This document shows positions 13,839 to 23,152 of a stretch of 64,000 nt of DNA, in pieces (position 1 is the first letter of the stretch; every line of letters begins with the position of its first letter). A program made the translations under genes and the position numbers. The DNA comes from Flavobacterium selenitireducens (lineage in GTDB: Bacteria > Bacteroidota > Bacteroidia > Flavobacteriales > Flavobacteriaceae), in contig NZ_JAAVIY010000003.1 of assembly GCF_014748335.1 (NCBI RefSeq), positions 310,001 through 374,000 of the forward strand. Direction: 5' to 3'. The notes beneath the pieces were generated by a model. That model did not search any database. It was not told the origin of the DNA and saw only the letters and a program-made list of their open reading frames with translations.

Positions 13839-16223
13839 TCAGTCACGTACGATCTCTAATTTACGATTCGCTTCGTTTCCGTGAGAATCCGTAACGGTAA
13901 CAAAATGGCTTCCGGTCGACGCGTCGAGCTGAATTTCATGAAAATGCTGGGTTTTTCCCTTAAAAACGTCATCGACATACCAAAATAGTGTCGCGTTAGG
14001 ATCAGAATGTGCCATCTTAAGGATAACCGGTTGGAAATTGCCGTTGAAGTTTTTCGTCAGATAGATTTTGGAGCTGTAATTTTTCGGATAGATAAAATCC
14101 ATGACGCCTTTTTCCTGATCGGCGCAGTCGTCGCGAAATGGCGGGAGCGCGGCATAGTCGATATGATGGCCTTTGTAATACCACTCCATCACCGGCGGCA
14201 AAACGAACCAATTTTTAGTGACGATATTCGATATTTCCTCACAACTGCTGTTTATCCGAAATTTCTCGGATTTATCGAGATGCACCAACTTATGATACGG
14301 ACAGGTTTTGGTGTTTTTGCCCCTGATCGGAATAAGTTGCGTCGTCTTTGGGCAGTCGTCTTGTGCGAGATAACCGCTTCTGCTGCAAATCTGTGCTTCT
14401 TCAAGATCGTTAAGCGGTTTGGCGAACCATTTTTTCTTCGGCAAAAGATTGAAAACGTCGAACAAAACCGGCGCTGCGTAATTCACTCCGGTCAATTCCG
14501 GACGCCCCTCGCCGGAGGCATTTCCTACCCAAATCCCAACGACATAATCCGAATTCGTACCTATGGCCCAGGCATCGCGATTGCCAAAACTCGTCCCGGT
14601 TTTCCAGGCGATTTCGAGAGAGGAGTCGTAAAATTTCCAGGCTTCGTCTCCTTCCGGACGGTTGACTTCTTTCATCGCATTATAAGTCAGATAAATCGCT
14701 CCGGCACCAATTTGTGTCTTGGCGAACGTGTCTTTTCCAAAGTCCGGAGCGGAATTGTCGTACAGATTGAGCTCCGCAAATTCATTAGTCCTGTATCTCG
14801 CCTGATGGGAGTTGAAATAGTTCAACGTAGAAGAAAGATTCGCATACGTCCGGCACAAATCCCAAAGGTTGGATTCCGCACCGCCAAGAATCAGCGACAA
14901 GCCGTAATGATCGGGACGTCGGCTAATATCGTCCAGCCGATAATTCCGTAGCGTCTCGTAAAACTTGTTAACACCGTGTTCCTGCAACATCAGCACCGCT
15001 GGAATATTGAGCGATCGCGCCAACGCTTTTTGGGCGGGAACGGCTCCATCGTAGGTCATGTCGAAATTTTGGGGCGCAAAACCGGAAATTTGGACGGGAA
15101 CGTCCGCGACCAGAGTGTTGGGCAGGATTTCACCTTCGTCGAGCATGCTTGCAAAAAGCAATGGCTTCAGGATGCTTCCCGTGCTCCGCGGCGCCGGGAT
15201 GATGTCTACATCCCTGTCGTGGTCGGCGTCGGTTGGTGCATTTCCGACATACGAAATGACGTTTCGCGTTTTTATGTCGACCACCATGATCGCCATGTTG
15301 TGAATCTCATTTTGGCGATATTGCGCGTAGTACGCTTTGGCGATATGGTTGACGCGCTCCTGTAGCGATACGTCGATGGTAGTTTTTAACCGTTTTCCCT
15401 TGTTTTTCTTGGCGATACGCTCGAGTAAATGAGGTGCCGTCTGAGGCAAATCGTAGGGCTTTTGCGGTAGCGGTTCGGAAAGCGCCAACTCGTAGGTCAT
15501 TCTGTCTATGACGTGATTTTTATGCAGTTTTAGCAGCAGTCCATCGCGTTTTCGTCTCAGTTTTTCCTGGTTTTTTCCCGGATAGATCAAACCGGGCGCA
15601 TTCGGAAGGACGGCCAGCGTAGCACTTTCCGACCATGATAGCCGGCTGGCGGGAATCCCGAAATACCGCCAAGATGCCATTTCCAAACCGACTACATTTC
15701 CGCCGAAAGGTGCGTGGGCGGCATATAGTTCCAGAATTTTTTGTTTCGGATGCCGACATTCGAGTCGCGTGGCCAGAATGAGCTCGAACATTTTTTCAGT
15801 GTACGTCCGGGTTTTGTTTCTGCGCGAAAGACGGATGACTTGTTGGGTGATCGTGCTTCCGCCGCGACGAACCTTTCCCGCCTTGCGATTTTCCGAAAAT
15901 GCTTTCCACATCGAAACCGGATTAAATCCCGGATGGTGGTAAAAATTCTCGTCTTCGAAATATACGATGCATTGCTGGAATTTTTCGGGCACGCTATCGG
16001 AGGCCGGAAAACGCCATTGGCCGTCGTCGGCAATTTTTGCGCCTAAAAGTTGTCCATCGTGGCTTTCGATCACGGTAGAAAACGGCTCGGAGAACAATGT
16101 CCGCGGAAGCGAAAAATAGTAAGCGATTAAAACGGCTAGGATGAGACACGACTTGATCCGGTTGCGTTTCACGACCCTCCAGATTTTTCCCGGCGTGTCT
16201 TTTATGGTTGTTCGGAGCGCCAT
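13839..16223 (-). CDS. pbpC: Penicillin-binding protein 1C
   Basis: 794 residues. A membrane anchor lies near 25-43. The glycosyltransferase 51 domain (about 55-230) has EDENFYHHPG with the catalytic glutamate and RRGGSTITQQVIRL. The transpeptidase domain (about 310-560) has the serine motif STGSILKP, an SLN motif in ALARSLNIPA, and KTG in WKTGTSFGNRDAW. A C-terminal BiPBP-C beta domain (about 710-790) is characteristic of PBP1C. It builds peptidoglycan in the periplasm. In many bacteria pbpC sits directly behind an alpha-2-macroglobulin gene. Here the same order holds but a RAYT-like gene has come between, overlapping the pbpC start by 22 bp. Confidence 0.95.
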   Translation of the reverse strand: MALRTTIKDTPGKIWRVVKRNRIKSCLILAVLIAYYFSLPRTLFSEPFSTVIESHDGQLLGAKIADDGQWRFPASDSVPEKFQQCIVYFEDENFYHHPGFNPVSMWKAFSENRKAGKVRRGGSTITQQVIRLSRRNKTRTYTEKMFELILATRLECRHPKQKILELYAAHAPFGGNVVGLEMASWRYFGIPASRLSWSESATLAVLPNAPGLIYPGKNQEKLRRKRDGLLLKLHKNHVIDRMTYELALSEPLPQKPYDLPQTAPHLLERIAKKNKGKRLKTTIDVSLQERVNHIAKAYYAQYRQNEIHNMAIMVVDIKTRNVISYVGNAPTDADHDRDVDIIPAPRSTGSILKPLLFASMLDEGEILPNTLVADVPVQISGFAPQNFDMTYDGAVPAQKALARSLNIPAVLMLQEHGVNKFYETLRNYRLDDISRRPDHYGLSLILGGAESNLWDLCRTYANLSSTLNYFNSHQARYRTNEFAELNLYDNSAPDFGKDTFAKTQIGAGAIYLTYNAMKEVNRPEGDEAWKFYDSSLEIAWKTGTSFGNRDAWAIGTNSDYVVGIWVGNASGEGRPELTGVNYAAPVLFDVFNLLPKKKWFAKPLNDLEEAQICSRSGYLAQDDCPKTTQLIPIRGKNTKTCPYHKLVHLDKSEKFRINSSCEEISNIVTKNWFVLPPVMEWYYKGHHIDYAALPPFRDDCADQEKGVMDFIYPKNYSSKIYLTKNFNGNFQPVILKMAHSDPNATLFWYVDDVFKGKTQHFHEIQLDASTGSHFVTVTDSHGNEANRKLEIVRD

Positions 16224-16651
16224 TGATTCAACAAATGATATGAAGTCAGATTTTTTGATGTGAACGGGGCTTGCTCCATCGAGGTGATAATTTCAGGAAC
16301 TCGCTCATCGACTATGGGCAACCTTTTGAAATGTTCGCGGAAAATGCTGCCCGACCGCCCGTAGGCCTTATTGAACCCTTTGCAATAAGCTTGAAATAAG
16401 TTCGCAAACGGTTGATGGAGGCGATTTTGATATTTTCCGGGTATTTTGTCGAAATCGGCAATATAGATAAGTAGCTCAAAACTATGCGGGAGAAATCGGA
16501 ACGAACAAATAAATCCTATCGCCCCGATATGTTTTTTGCAAAGCCTCAAAAAGTAGGAATAGTTTCGTTCCTCGCGAAAAAGCGTCTCGAAGTTGTTGCT
16601 GGAGTTTTGGATGAGATAGAAGTGATTGGGCAAAAACGGTTCTTTTTTCAT
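16202..16651 (-). CDS. RAYT-like (IS200-type Y1 transposase fold) protein with degenerate HUH motif
   Basis: 149 residues aligning end to end with REP-associated tyrosine transposases. FYLIQNSSNNFETLFREERNYSYFL matches the N-terminal strand-helix; FICSFRFLPHSFELLIYI stands where the family has MPNHVHLLI; and YCKGFNKAYGRSGSIFREHFKRLPI matches the segment with the catalytic tyrosine and the RxGxxF signature. The HUH motif is destroyed (HVH replaced by SFE in register), while the tyrosine is kept. The usual YIHxNP segment is reduced to TSKNLTSYHLLNQW. It is therefore unlikely to transpose and may be a domesticated nucleic-acid-binding protein. It overlaps pbpC by 22 bp, and a dispersed palindrome lies 44 bp upstream of its start. 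Confidence 0.78.
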   Translation of the reverse strand: MKKEPFLPNHFYLIQNSSNNFETLFREERNYSYFLRLCKKHIGAIGFICSFRFLPHSFELLIYIADFDKIPGKYQNRLHQPFANLFQAYCKGFNKAYGRSGSIFREHFKRLPIVDERVPEIITSMEQAPFTSKNLTSYHLLNQWRSEQP

Positions 16652-16695
16652 GGCGGTGAATTTTTGTTTGGCGTGTACGTGGGTTGGGAAATTGT

Positions 16696-16729
16696 AGACA
16701 TAACAGATTTTTTAAAATCTGTTATGTCT
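16696..16729 (+). repeat. Dispersed palindrome, copy B
   Basis: Perfect 16-bp arms AGACATAACAGATTTT (16696-16711) and AAAATCTGTTATGTCT (16714-16729) around TT. It lies between the macroglobulin gene end and the RAYT-like start, both read leftward, so it could act as an intercistronic hairpin. Confidence 0.8.
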
Positions 16730-16788
16730 GTACAAAGCAACTTCAAAAATTTTATTTCCAATTACAGTTTTTCTTCCAAAAAAGTTAA

Positions 16789-19700
16789 TTAACGTACCAC
16801 CTCAATCCATTGCCCTTTGTTGCGAGCGAGAAAATCATGGTCGTACATCGCCTCGCATTGCAACCCAGGCAGATAATAGATACCCAAATACGAGGCATTC
16901 ACCAGCATACTGAACTTCTTGCTTTCCCCGGCTTTGAGGCCAAAGTAGTAATTGGCGCGATCGTCGCGAATGTCGATGTAATCCGCCGTATTTTGGGTTG
17001 CATTCCCGTAATCGGTATAGCGGGTGTTGACAATCTCAAAACCACTCGGCAGGATTTGCGTCAATGCCACGTTGCTCACGTATTCGTTCCTGAGATTGGT
17101 CACCCAGATTTCGGCGATAAATTCCGTTCCCTGTTTGATTTTCGAAACATCGACCACATTTCCTTTGCGATCCTTGTAAACGGTTGCCACTTTTAGGTTT
17201 CGCTGTTCCGCCAATTCTTTTCCGACAGGCAAAATCCCGCTGTTGAGCACCCTGACATAAACCGTGTTGGCTTTGTTGTTCTTCAACGTAACGGAATTTC
17301 TTCCCGCCTTCGCAGACAAATCGCGTCCGCCAAGCGTTTTGGCTGTTTTTATCGAAACTGCTTTTCCATTATCTGAAAAACTCACGTCCAAACCGCTGCC
17401 ACCGTTCATCCTGGCGAACTGGGTCATGGCGTAAAGCGCGTAAGCAGTCGTCTGCGTGCTCATCCATTGACTCGAAGACATCTGTTTTGCCAATTTGCCG
17501 GCCATCACAAACGCCTGTTTTTTCTGACCGAGCAAAATCAAGGTTTCCAACGCCATCGCACGGTTGCGATCTTCCGATCCGTAATAGAAATATCGCCCGT
17601 CATATTCGTCGATTTTGGATTTCGCCATCAAAGACATTCCCGCGGCATTTTGCTTAGCCAATGCATAAGTCGCGGCAAGTCGCAGTTTGCTTTCGTTGGA
17701 AATGCCGGCGGTTTCGCGGAGTCGGTTCATCGAGGCAAGGTCTGCCGAGCCGGCCAAAGCCAATGTGTAAAGGCGGTAGGATTGGGCCAGATCGTTGCCG
17801 TATTGAGGTTCATAACGCCATTGTTTCGCTGTCCGTTGTTGATGTGCCAGCCATTTTTGCTTGAATCCGATTGGAAGCGCATAGCCTTTTTTCTCGGCTT
17901 CGAGCATGAAATGTCCCGCATAGGAAGTTCCCCAATCATCCGCGTAAGAATTGCCGGGCCAATAGACGATTCCGCCGCTAGCGAGCTGGAAGGCGTTAAG
18001 TCGGCTTATTCCCGCCTCTACGTTGCGCTGTATGCTTTGCTTGCGGGCCTCGGTAATGTCCATGATATCGGCGAGATACAATTGAGGGAATACAGCAGAT
18101 GTCGTCTGCTCCACACAACCATGCGGATAGTCCATCAGGTATTTCATGCGTCGGTTCAAATCGATTATAGGAACGGACGAAACTTCCAAGGCCGCCTTTA
18201 TGCTCGAGCGTTCGCCGAACCCTTCCCAAGTGATCGTTTTGGTGGCGTTCGGCTCGAGGATGATGTCGGAATACGTATTCGTTACGGGATTCGGGTTCAT
18301 CACATCAATTTCGACTTCATACGTCGATTTTTCCTTGCCGGAAGTGGCGACTACCTGTACTTTTCCAATCCCGGTCGCCGAATTTACCGCGAGATTGAAA
18401 TACGCCATTTTTTCATCCGGACGACTAAAATATATGTCTTGATTGGCACTGCCAACTACCCGGATGTTGTTCGATGTCTTGATCTCGATCCCGACATGCT
18501 TGATATTTTCCTTCATCGCAAAAACCGTTACCGGAAGCGTGACTTTTTCAGAAGGCGTGATCTTACGCGGTAGCGAAGCCAAAACCATAAGCGGGCTGCG
18601 TACCGGCGTGGTTTTTTCTACAGATCCGTAAGCGCTCGAATTCGAGTTGGCCGCGACTACCATCGTCCGCACCGATCCGATATAGCGCGGCAGCGTCACT
18701 TGGTGCGATTTGGTCTGGCCCGATTCGAGTTTGAACGGGCCGAGGTAAATCACGACCGGCTTGAACCGGTTCGCTTTTTTGGCCTTGGCTCCTCCAAGGG
18801 CGGCGTCTCCGCCAATCCCGAAAACCTGGTTGATTTTTCCGCCATAAGCGCCAATCACGTCGTCATAAACGTCCCAAGTGCGCACGCCTAACGCTTCTTT
18901 TACGTAAAACGAATCCCAGGCATTTGGTGTCTTGAAACGCGTTAGGTCTAGCAAACCTTCGTCGACGATGGCGATCGTGTAAGTCATCGCGCGCCCGTTT
19001 TTCTCGCTGACTTTCAATGTCGTGGTTTGGGCCGGTTTTAATTCCGACGGCATCGAAAGTTGCGGTTCCAGGATGGTGTTTTTATCGACGACCTCTATCG
19101 GAACCACGCCGTACAAGCGAATAGGCGAATCGTTAATTGTATTGGCATGCGGCTGCAACAGCGTGATGTTGATGTAGACGTTCGGCGCCATCGTGCCGTC
19201 GATCGGCAATTCGACGACGGTTTCGCCTTTCTTTGTCTTCGCCCAAAGCGTTTTGAGGACTTTCGTCCCGTTTTCTACCGATATCAAAGCGCGTCCGCCT
19301 TCACTCGATGGGAAGAAGATTTTGGCTTTTTCGCCCACTTCATACTTTTTCTTGTCGGTGGAAAACATCAATATCGTGGCGGCGTCACCATCGGTTTTGC
19401 GCGTTTTCCCTGACCAAGACGGCCAATCGAGGAACACGGTTTCTGCCGCAGCGTGTCCGCCATAAACATCCGAAACGCGAATCAGGTAACGTCCCCAGTC
19501 ATCTTCGGGAACGTTTAGCGAGACGCTGGCTTTCCCGGACGCATTGGTCACCGCCTTGAACGCTTTGTAAGGCGTGATGGAAGTTCCCGAGCTGTATCGC
19601 GATAAATTGTCCGCGGAAGCGTCCCACCACCAACGCGATTCCATGCGGTAGACCTTCACGTCGACGGTGGTATTTGCCGCCGGAATTCCTTTTTCGTTTA

Positions 19701-22341
19701 CCGATGCGATTTCGAATCGGTTATTTGCGCCTGTTTCCAGCATTCCGTAGCGGTTCGGTTCCGGTTTTTTGATACCGACGTAAGTCTGGTAAGGCGAATA
19801 ATCGACGGCGCTCACGTCGGTACTCACATCACCTCCGGCTTCGTAAACTTTGGTGATGAACGCCGCCTTGAGCATTCCGGGCGCTTGGGCGGAAACCGTC
19901 GGGTTTATCGAATAGGAAGCCGCGCCATTCTGGTTGACTTTGCCCGAAAACAGGTTGATTTCCTCTTCGTAAAAGCGACGCGTCGGATCGTCGAAAACAA
20001 AATCCTTATATGATTTGAACGATGTCGGCTGTTGGGAAACCTTCATCTGGACTTCGGTTTTCAAGTCTTTTGCGACTGCGCCGTGCAACCACGTAACCTG
20101 GATCGTATTCGAATTTTCGCGCGAAGCAGAAAGAAATGTCCCGTTAAAACTGTTTTTGATCTTGAGTCGGTTCGGCTTTATCGTTTCGACCTTGATGTTT
20201 TTGTAAAAACGCGCACCGCCGACATTTACGACGGCTTCCCAACTTCCGGTTGGAGCGTCGGCCGAAGTGGGCACCACAAATTTATAGTGGTTCATCGCAT
20301 TGACGCTTTGCACCGATTGATGGGCGACTTTTCCGCGCGCATCGGTCACACGCAGTTTGATCGGATGACGTTCGGGCAATTTGTTCGCATTGTCGTTCAG
20401 GACAAACGACAGGAAGATGTCGTCGCCGGGACGCCAAACGCCACGTTCGCCGTAAATATAGCCTTTAAGCCCTTTTTGCAATGTTTCGCCCGACACGTCG
20501 AAATTGGCTATCGAAAGCGACAACTCGTCGTCAAGTTTTAAATAAGTCGTTTGCTTATTCTTGGTGACGATGGCAAAATAGGCGTATTTGTTAGGCTTGA
20601 ACGTCACGGTTCCGTCGGTTCCGGTGGCTCCCGAGGCAATCTTTTGCTGCTGGAAACTGTAAAGCTCGACCATTGCGCCCTGCACGGGCTCCGTCGTCAA
20701 AATGTCATTGACCGCGATCAGATAGGATTTGTCGGTACCGCGTTTGGCAATGACGCCGATATCCGAAGCCAGCAAGTTCGTGGCTACGCGACTCCTGTTG
20801 AAGTAATAATCGCTGCAAGGATCGGCATCGCCCCTCCAATCGTATTCCTCGTCTTCATAATAGTAATAATCGTCGTACGAATTTCCGCTGTAATTCACGT
20901 CGTCTTCGTTTTCTTCGTCTTCCTCATACTCGTTTTCCGATTCGGAAGCCGCACATTTGAAAAGCGAATATTTGCGTTTGATGCTAAACTCGACGCGGTA
21001 GATCGCGCCCGGCTCGACCTTGATGATTTTGGACAGGTCGAGCGCGTAAGTGTTCCATTTTGAGTAATTCAGGATGTTGTTTTGCTTGAGCGAAATTGTC
21101 TTCTTGGCGATCGGTTGGGCAACTTGCTTCAGGTTACGGCTGCCGTTGAGCTTGTTGTCCTGAAGGAATTGCATGATGTTGTTCTGGTAGATTTTGTAGA
21201 CCTTGACATCAACCTGTTTGAGACTCGCGGCTTCGAAATTGAGTTTGAGATTGCTCGAGCTTGGCAACAACGTCCCGCTTTTTACGAGTCGGACGCCTGG
21301 CTTTATCTGTTCAAACGGCATTTTTTGAGCATAACTCTTTTTCATTTTCAATCCGTCGCTGTTGCGGATGCCCTGGAAAACCTCTACAAGTTTCTCGGAA
21401 CTGGTCTCCAGGGGCCGGCCGTAATCGTCATAAGCCGATGCCGTCGCCGTTGCCTGGATGTTGTCGAAAAATACCTTGAGCACATTTCCTTGTGTCGCGA
21501 ACCTGAGATTTTCGGCGTTTTCGATGGCGACCAACCCTGAGAAATCCTGGTCTTTTTCCAACGGATCGGAAAAATTGATGAGCAAAGTCTGGTTGTTTTC
21601 GTCACCCATTTCGATTTGCAGGACCTTGAAGTTGTTTTTGCCCGATATCGGAAATTTGAGTTTGCCTTTTCGCTCAATGTCGATAGGGTCGCCGTCCCAT
21701 GCGATTTCGATTTCGCCATCGTCTTCAGGCCTCGCGATGCTGTCAATGACGAACTTGAATTCCGTAGAAGTGCTTTTATTTTTATCGAACTTGACTTTCA
21801 GCGGTTTGCCGTCCTGTTGGGCCACGACAAGTTTTTTTGCGTCGTCAAACGACAGTCCGTCGGCGGTTTTGAGCGTGGCATTCAGATATTGGAACGCTTT
21901 TCCGTACGATTGAAGGTCATCCGTATTGACTACGAAATCTTGCTTTATCGTTTTGACAGTAAAGCGGAATTCCGTCAAATCTTTTGGCGTTTTGACGATT
22001 TCGTCCAGCTTGAACCGGATTTGGTAGACCGTATTGGCATCCAGTTTTTTTTCAGGGATGAACGCAATCGTGTTGTTGGAGAGCGCCTTTACCTTTCCGT
22101 TCACGGATGGTGAAATGTCGAAAAGCCCGGAATCCAGTTCGTCACCGGCATGCCATTCTGTTTTGGAAAAGGCGAGCTGTAGACGAAAGTCGGAACCTAC
22201 TGAAATTATGCCCGAGGTATATCCTGAGATGAACTCCTTGAAAAGTTCGGGATCCGAATTGAAATTTTTCTGGTCATTTTTGGAGCAGGAGCACGCGATG
22301 AGCAAGGCGCACAGCAAACCGAGGACTTTTCCGGTTTTCAT
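16789..22341 (-). CDS. Bacterial alpha-2-macroglobulin, lipoprotein
   Basis: 1850 residues from the ATG at 22341, which starts a lipoprotein signal (LLCALLIACSC). An upstream in-frame ATG at 22386 would give a poor signal. The early part carries MG-type beta domains (about 20-900), including ANFDVSGETLQKGLKGYIYGERGVWRPGD. The thioester motif GCVEQ is intact (near residue 1409), followed by the alpha/alpha helical TED domain with YWPGNSYADDWGTSYAGHFMLEA. It is thought to trap foreign proteases in the periplasm and to act with PBP1C on damaged envelope. An unusual acidic, tyrosine-rich run (EYEEDEENEDDVNYS ... YDDYYYYEDEEYDW) sits near residues 475-515. Family members are usually 1500-1900 residues. 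Confidence 0.93.
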   Translation of the reverse strand: MKTGKVLGLLCALLIACSCSKNDQKNFNSDPELFKEFISGYTSGIISVGSDFRLQLAFSKTEWHAGDELDSGLFDISPSVNGKVKALSNNTIAFIPEKKLDANTVYQIRFKLDEIVKTPKDLTEFRFTVKTIKQDFVVNTDDLQSYGKAFQYLNATLKTADGLSFDDAKKLVVAQQDGKPLKVKFDKNKSTSTEFKFVIDSIARPEDDGEIEIAWDGDPIDIERKGKLKFPISGKNNFKVLQIEMGDENNQTLLINFSDPLEKDQDFSGLVAIENAENLRFATQGNVLKVFFDNIQATATASAYDDYGRPLETSSEKLVEVFQGIRNSDGLKMKKSYAQKMPFEQIKPGVRLVKSGTLLPSSSNLKLNFEAASLKQVDVKVYKIYQNNIMQFLQDNKLNGSRNLKQVAQPIAKKTISLKQNNILNYSKWNTYALDLSKIIKVEPGAIYRVEFSIKRKYSLFKCAASESENEYEEDEENEDDVNYSGNSYDDYYYYEDEEYDWRGDADPCSDYYFNRSRVATNLLASDIGVIAKRGTDKSYLIAVNDILTTEPVQGAMVELYSFQQQKIASGATGTDGTVTFKPNKYAYFAIVTKNKQTTYLKLDDELSLSIANFDVSGETLQKGLKGYIYGERGVWRPGDDIFLSFVLNDNANKLPERHPIKLRVTDARGKVAHQSVQSVNAMNHYKFVVPTSADAPTGSWEAVVNVGGARFYKNIKVETIKPNRLKIKNSFNGTFLSASRENSNTIQVTWLHGAVAKDLKTEVQMKVSQQPTSFKSYKDFVFDDPTRRFYEEEINLFSGKVNQNGAASYSINPTVSAQAPGMLKAAFITKVYEAGGDVSTDVSAVDYSPYQTYVGIKKPEPNRYGMLETGANNRFEIASVNEKGIPAANTTVDVKVYRMESRWWWDASADNLSRYSSGTSITPYKAFKAVTNASGKASVSLNVPEDDWGRYLIRVSDVYGGHAAAETVFLDWPSWSGKTRKTDGDAATILMFSTDKKKYEVGEKAKIFFPSSEGGRALISVENGTKVLKTLWAKTKKGETVVELPIDGTMAPNVYINITLLQPHANTINDSPIRLYGVVPIEVVDKNTILEPQLSMPSELKPAQTTTLKVSEKNGRAMTYTIAIVDEGLLDLTRFKTPNAWDSFYVKEALGVRTWDVYDDVIGAYGGKINQVFGIGGDAALGGAKAKKANRFKPVVIYLGPFKLESGQTKSHQVTLPRYIGSVRTMVVAANSNSSAYGSVEKTTPVRSPLMVLASLPRKITPSEKVTLPVTVFAMKENIKHVGIEIKTSNNIRVVGSANQDIYFSRPDEKMAYFNLAVNSATGIGKVQVVATSGKEKSTYEVEIDVMNPNPVTNTYSDIILEPNATKTITWEGFGERSSIKAALEVSSVPIIDLNRRMKYLMDYPHGCVEQTTSAVFPQLYLADIMDITEARKQSIQRNVEAGISRLNAFQLASGGIVYWPGNSYADDWGTSYAGHFMLEAEKKGYALPIGFKQKWLAHQQRTAKQWRYEPQYGNDLAQSYRLYTLALAGSADLASMNRLRETAGISNESKLRLAATYALAKQNAAGMSLMAKSKIDEYDGRYFYYGSEDRNRAMALETLILLGQKKQAFVMAGKLAKQMSSSQWMSTQTTAYALYAMTQFARMNGGSGLDVSFSDNGKAVSIKTAKTLGGRDLSAKAGRNSVTLKNNKANTVYVRVLNSGILPVGKELAEQRNLKVATVYKDRKGNVVDVSKIKQGTEFIAEIWVTNLRNEYVSNVALTQILPSGFEIVNTRYTDYGNATQNTADYIDIRDDRANYYFGLKAGESKKFSMLVNASYLGIYYLPGLQCEAMYDHDFLARNKGQWIEVVR

Positions 22342-22472
22342 GTTGTTCGAGGTGGTTAGGTTATTGGAAAGGAACGATGTCGGCAACTAACGCCATAACA
22401 CGTAACAGATCCATTTTAGTATGAAAAATTACGGATATTTTTCGCGCGCCGAAAGAAAAGTTTTACAACGCC

Positions 22473-22916
22473 CTATTTACGGCGTTCCTGGAAAAAGCGC
22501 AACATCAAATCGGCGCATTCGTTTTCCATTACGCCTTGCACGACTTGAGTTTTTGGATGCAGTTTCGTGCCCATTGCGATAAATCCGCGCTGTTCGTCCC
22601 TCGCTCCGAAGACTATCTTGGTAATTTGGCTCCAATACAAAGCTCCGGCGCACATCTGGCAAGGCTCCAGCGTCACGTAAAGCGTGCAATCCTTCAGGTA
22701 TTTGCCTCCCAGAAAATTTGCCGCGGACGTAATTGCCTGCATTTCGGCATGAGCCGTAACATCGACGAGCATTTCGGTCAGGTTGTGCGTGCGCGCGATC
22801 ACGCGGTCGTTCACCACGATTACCGCACCGACGGGAATTTCGCCTTTTTCAAACGCCACCTGCGCCTCCTGATAGGCTTTTTTCATAAAATAATCGTCGG
22901 TGAAGATGTTTTCCAT
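22473..22916 (-). CDS. tadA: tRNA-specific adenosine deaminase TadA
   Basis: 147 residues from the ATG at 22916 (MENIFTDDYFMKKAYQEAQ), the usual TadA start; a longer frame upstream adds a non-conserved segment. The zinc site is formed by TAHAEMQAI (His and catalytic Glu) and LEPCQMCAGAL (two Cys). It converts adenosine 34 of tRNA-Arg(ACG) to inosine so that CGN codons can be read. A TATTTTTG box ends only 4 bp before the ATG, so the mRNA may be leaderless. It is transcribed divergently from dxs. Confidence 0.95.
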   Translation of the reverse strand: MENIFTDDYFMKKAYQEAQVAFEKGEIPVGAVIVVNDRVIARTHNLTEMLVDVTAHAEMQAITSAANFLGGKYLKDCTLYVTLEPCQMCAGALYWSQITKIVFGARDEQRGFIAMGTKLHPKTQVVQGVMENECADLMLRFFQERRK

Positions 22917-22920
22917 TAGG

Positions 22921-22928
22921 CAAAAATA
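22921..22928 (-). promoter_or_regulatory. Possible -7 element for tadA (leaderless transcript)
   Basis: Minus-strand TATTTTTG matches TAnnTTTG and ends 4 bp before the ATG. With a start point 5-7 bp downstream, transcription would begin at or just inside the start codon. No TTG is found at the right distance. Confidence 0.4.
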
Positions 22929-23056
22929 CGATTTGTGAGGTAAGTGACATATGGAAAATCCATGAGGCGAATGGCCAGGCAATTTCCGAAAATGAAACTT
23001 TAACAAAATAGGCAGAAAAACTGTAGCGCTGTTTTGGCTTGGACGCTTATTTTTTC

Positions 23057-23091
23057 AGACATAACAGATTTATTTAAAATCTGTTATGTCT
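23057..23091 (+). repeat. Dispersed palindrome, copy C
   Basis: Arms AGACATAACAGATTT (23057-23071) and AAATCTGTTATGTCT (23077-23091) around ATTTA. This copy lies between the divergent tadA and dxs starts, where a terminator would not be expected. Confidence 0.8.
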
Positions 23092-23111
23092 ATACGCGCG
23101 CGAACCGCGTT

Positions 23112-23146
23112 TTGTCGAGAGACTTCCGCCCAAAATCGTAACTTTG
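23112..23146 (+). promoter_or_regulatory. Promoter for dxs
   Basis: TAACTTTG (23139-23146) fits the -7 consensus and a TTTTG ends at 23114, 24 bp upstream, a slightly long spacer. Only 6 bp separate the box from the ATG, so the message would be leaderless or nearly so. An in-frame TTG at 23144 falls inside the box and is not the start. Confidence 0.5.
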
Positions 23147-23152
23147 CCCGTC

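Noticed and set aside
16202..16651. An active IS200/IS605-type insertion sequence
   Set aside because: No HUH motif, no TnpB or flanking hairpin ends, and the frame is fused into an operon.
17467..18573. Long plus-strand frame opposite the macroglobulin
   Set aside because: The minus strand encodes the thioester and TED domain here; the plus-strand product has no family pattern.
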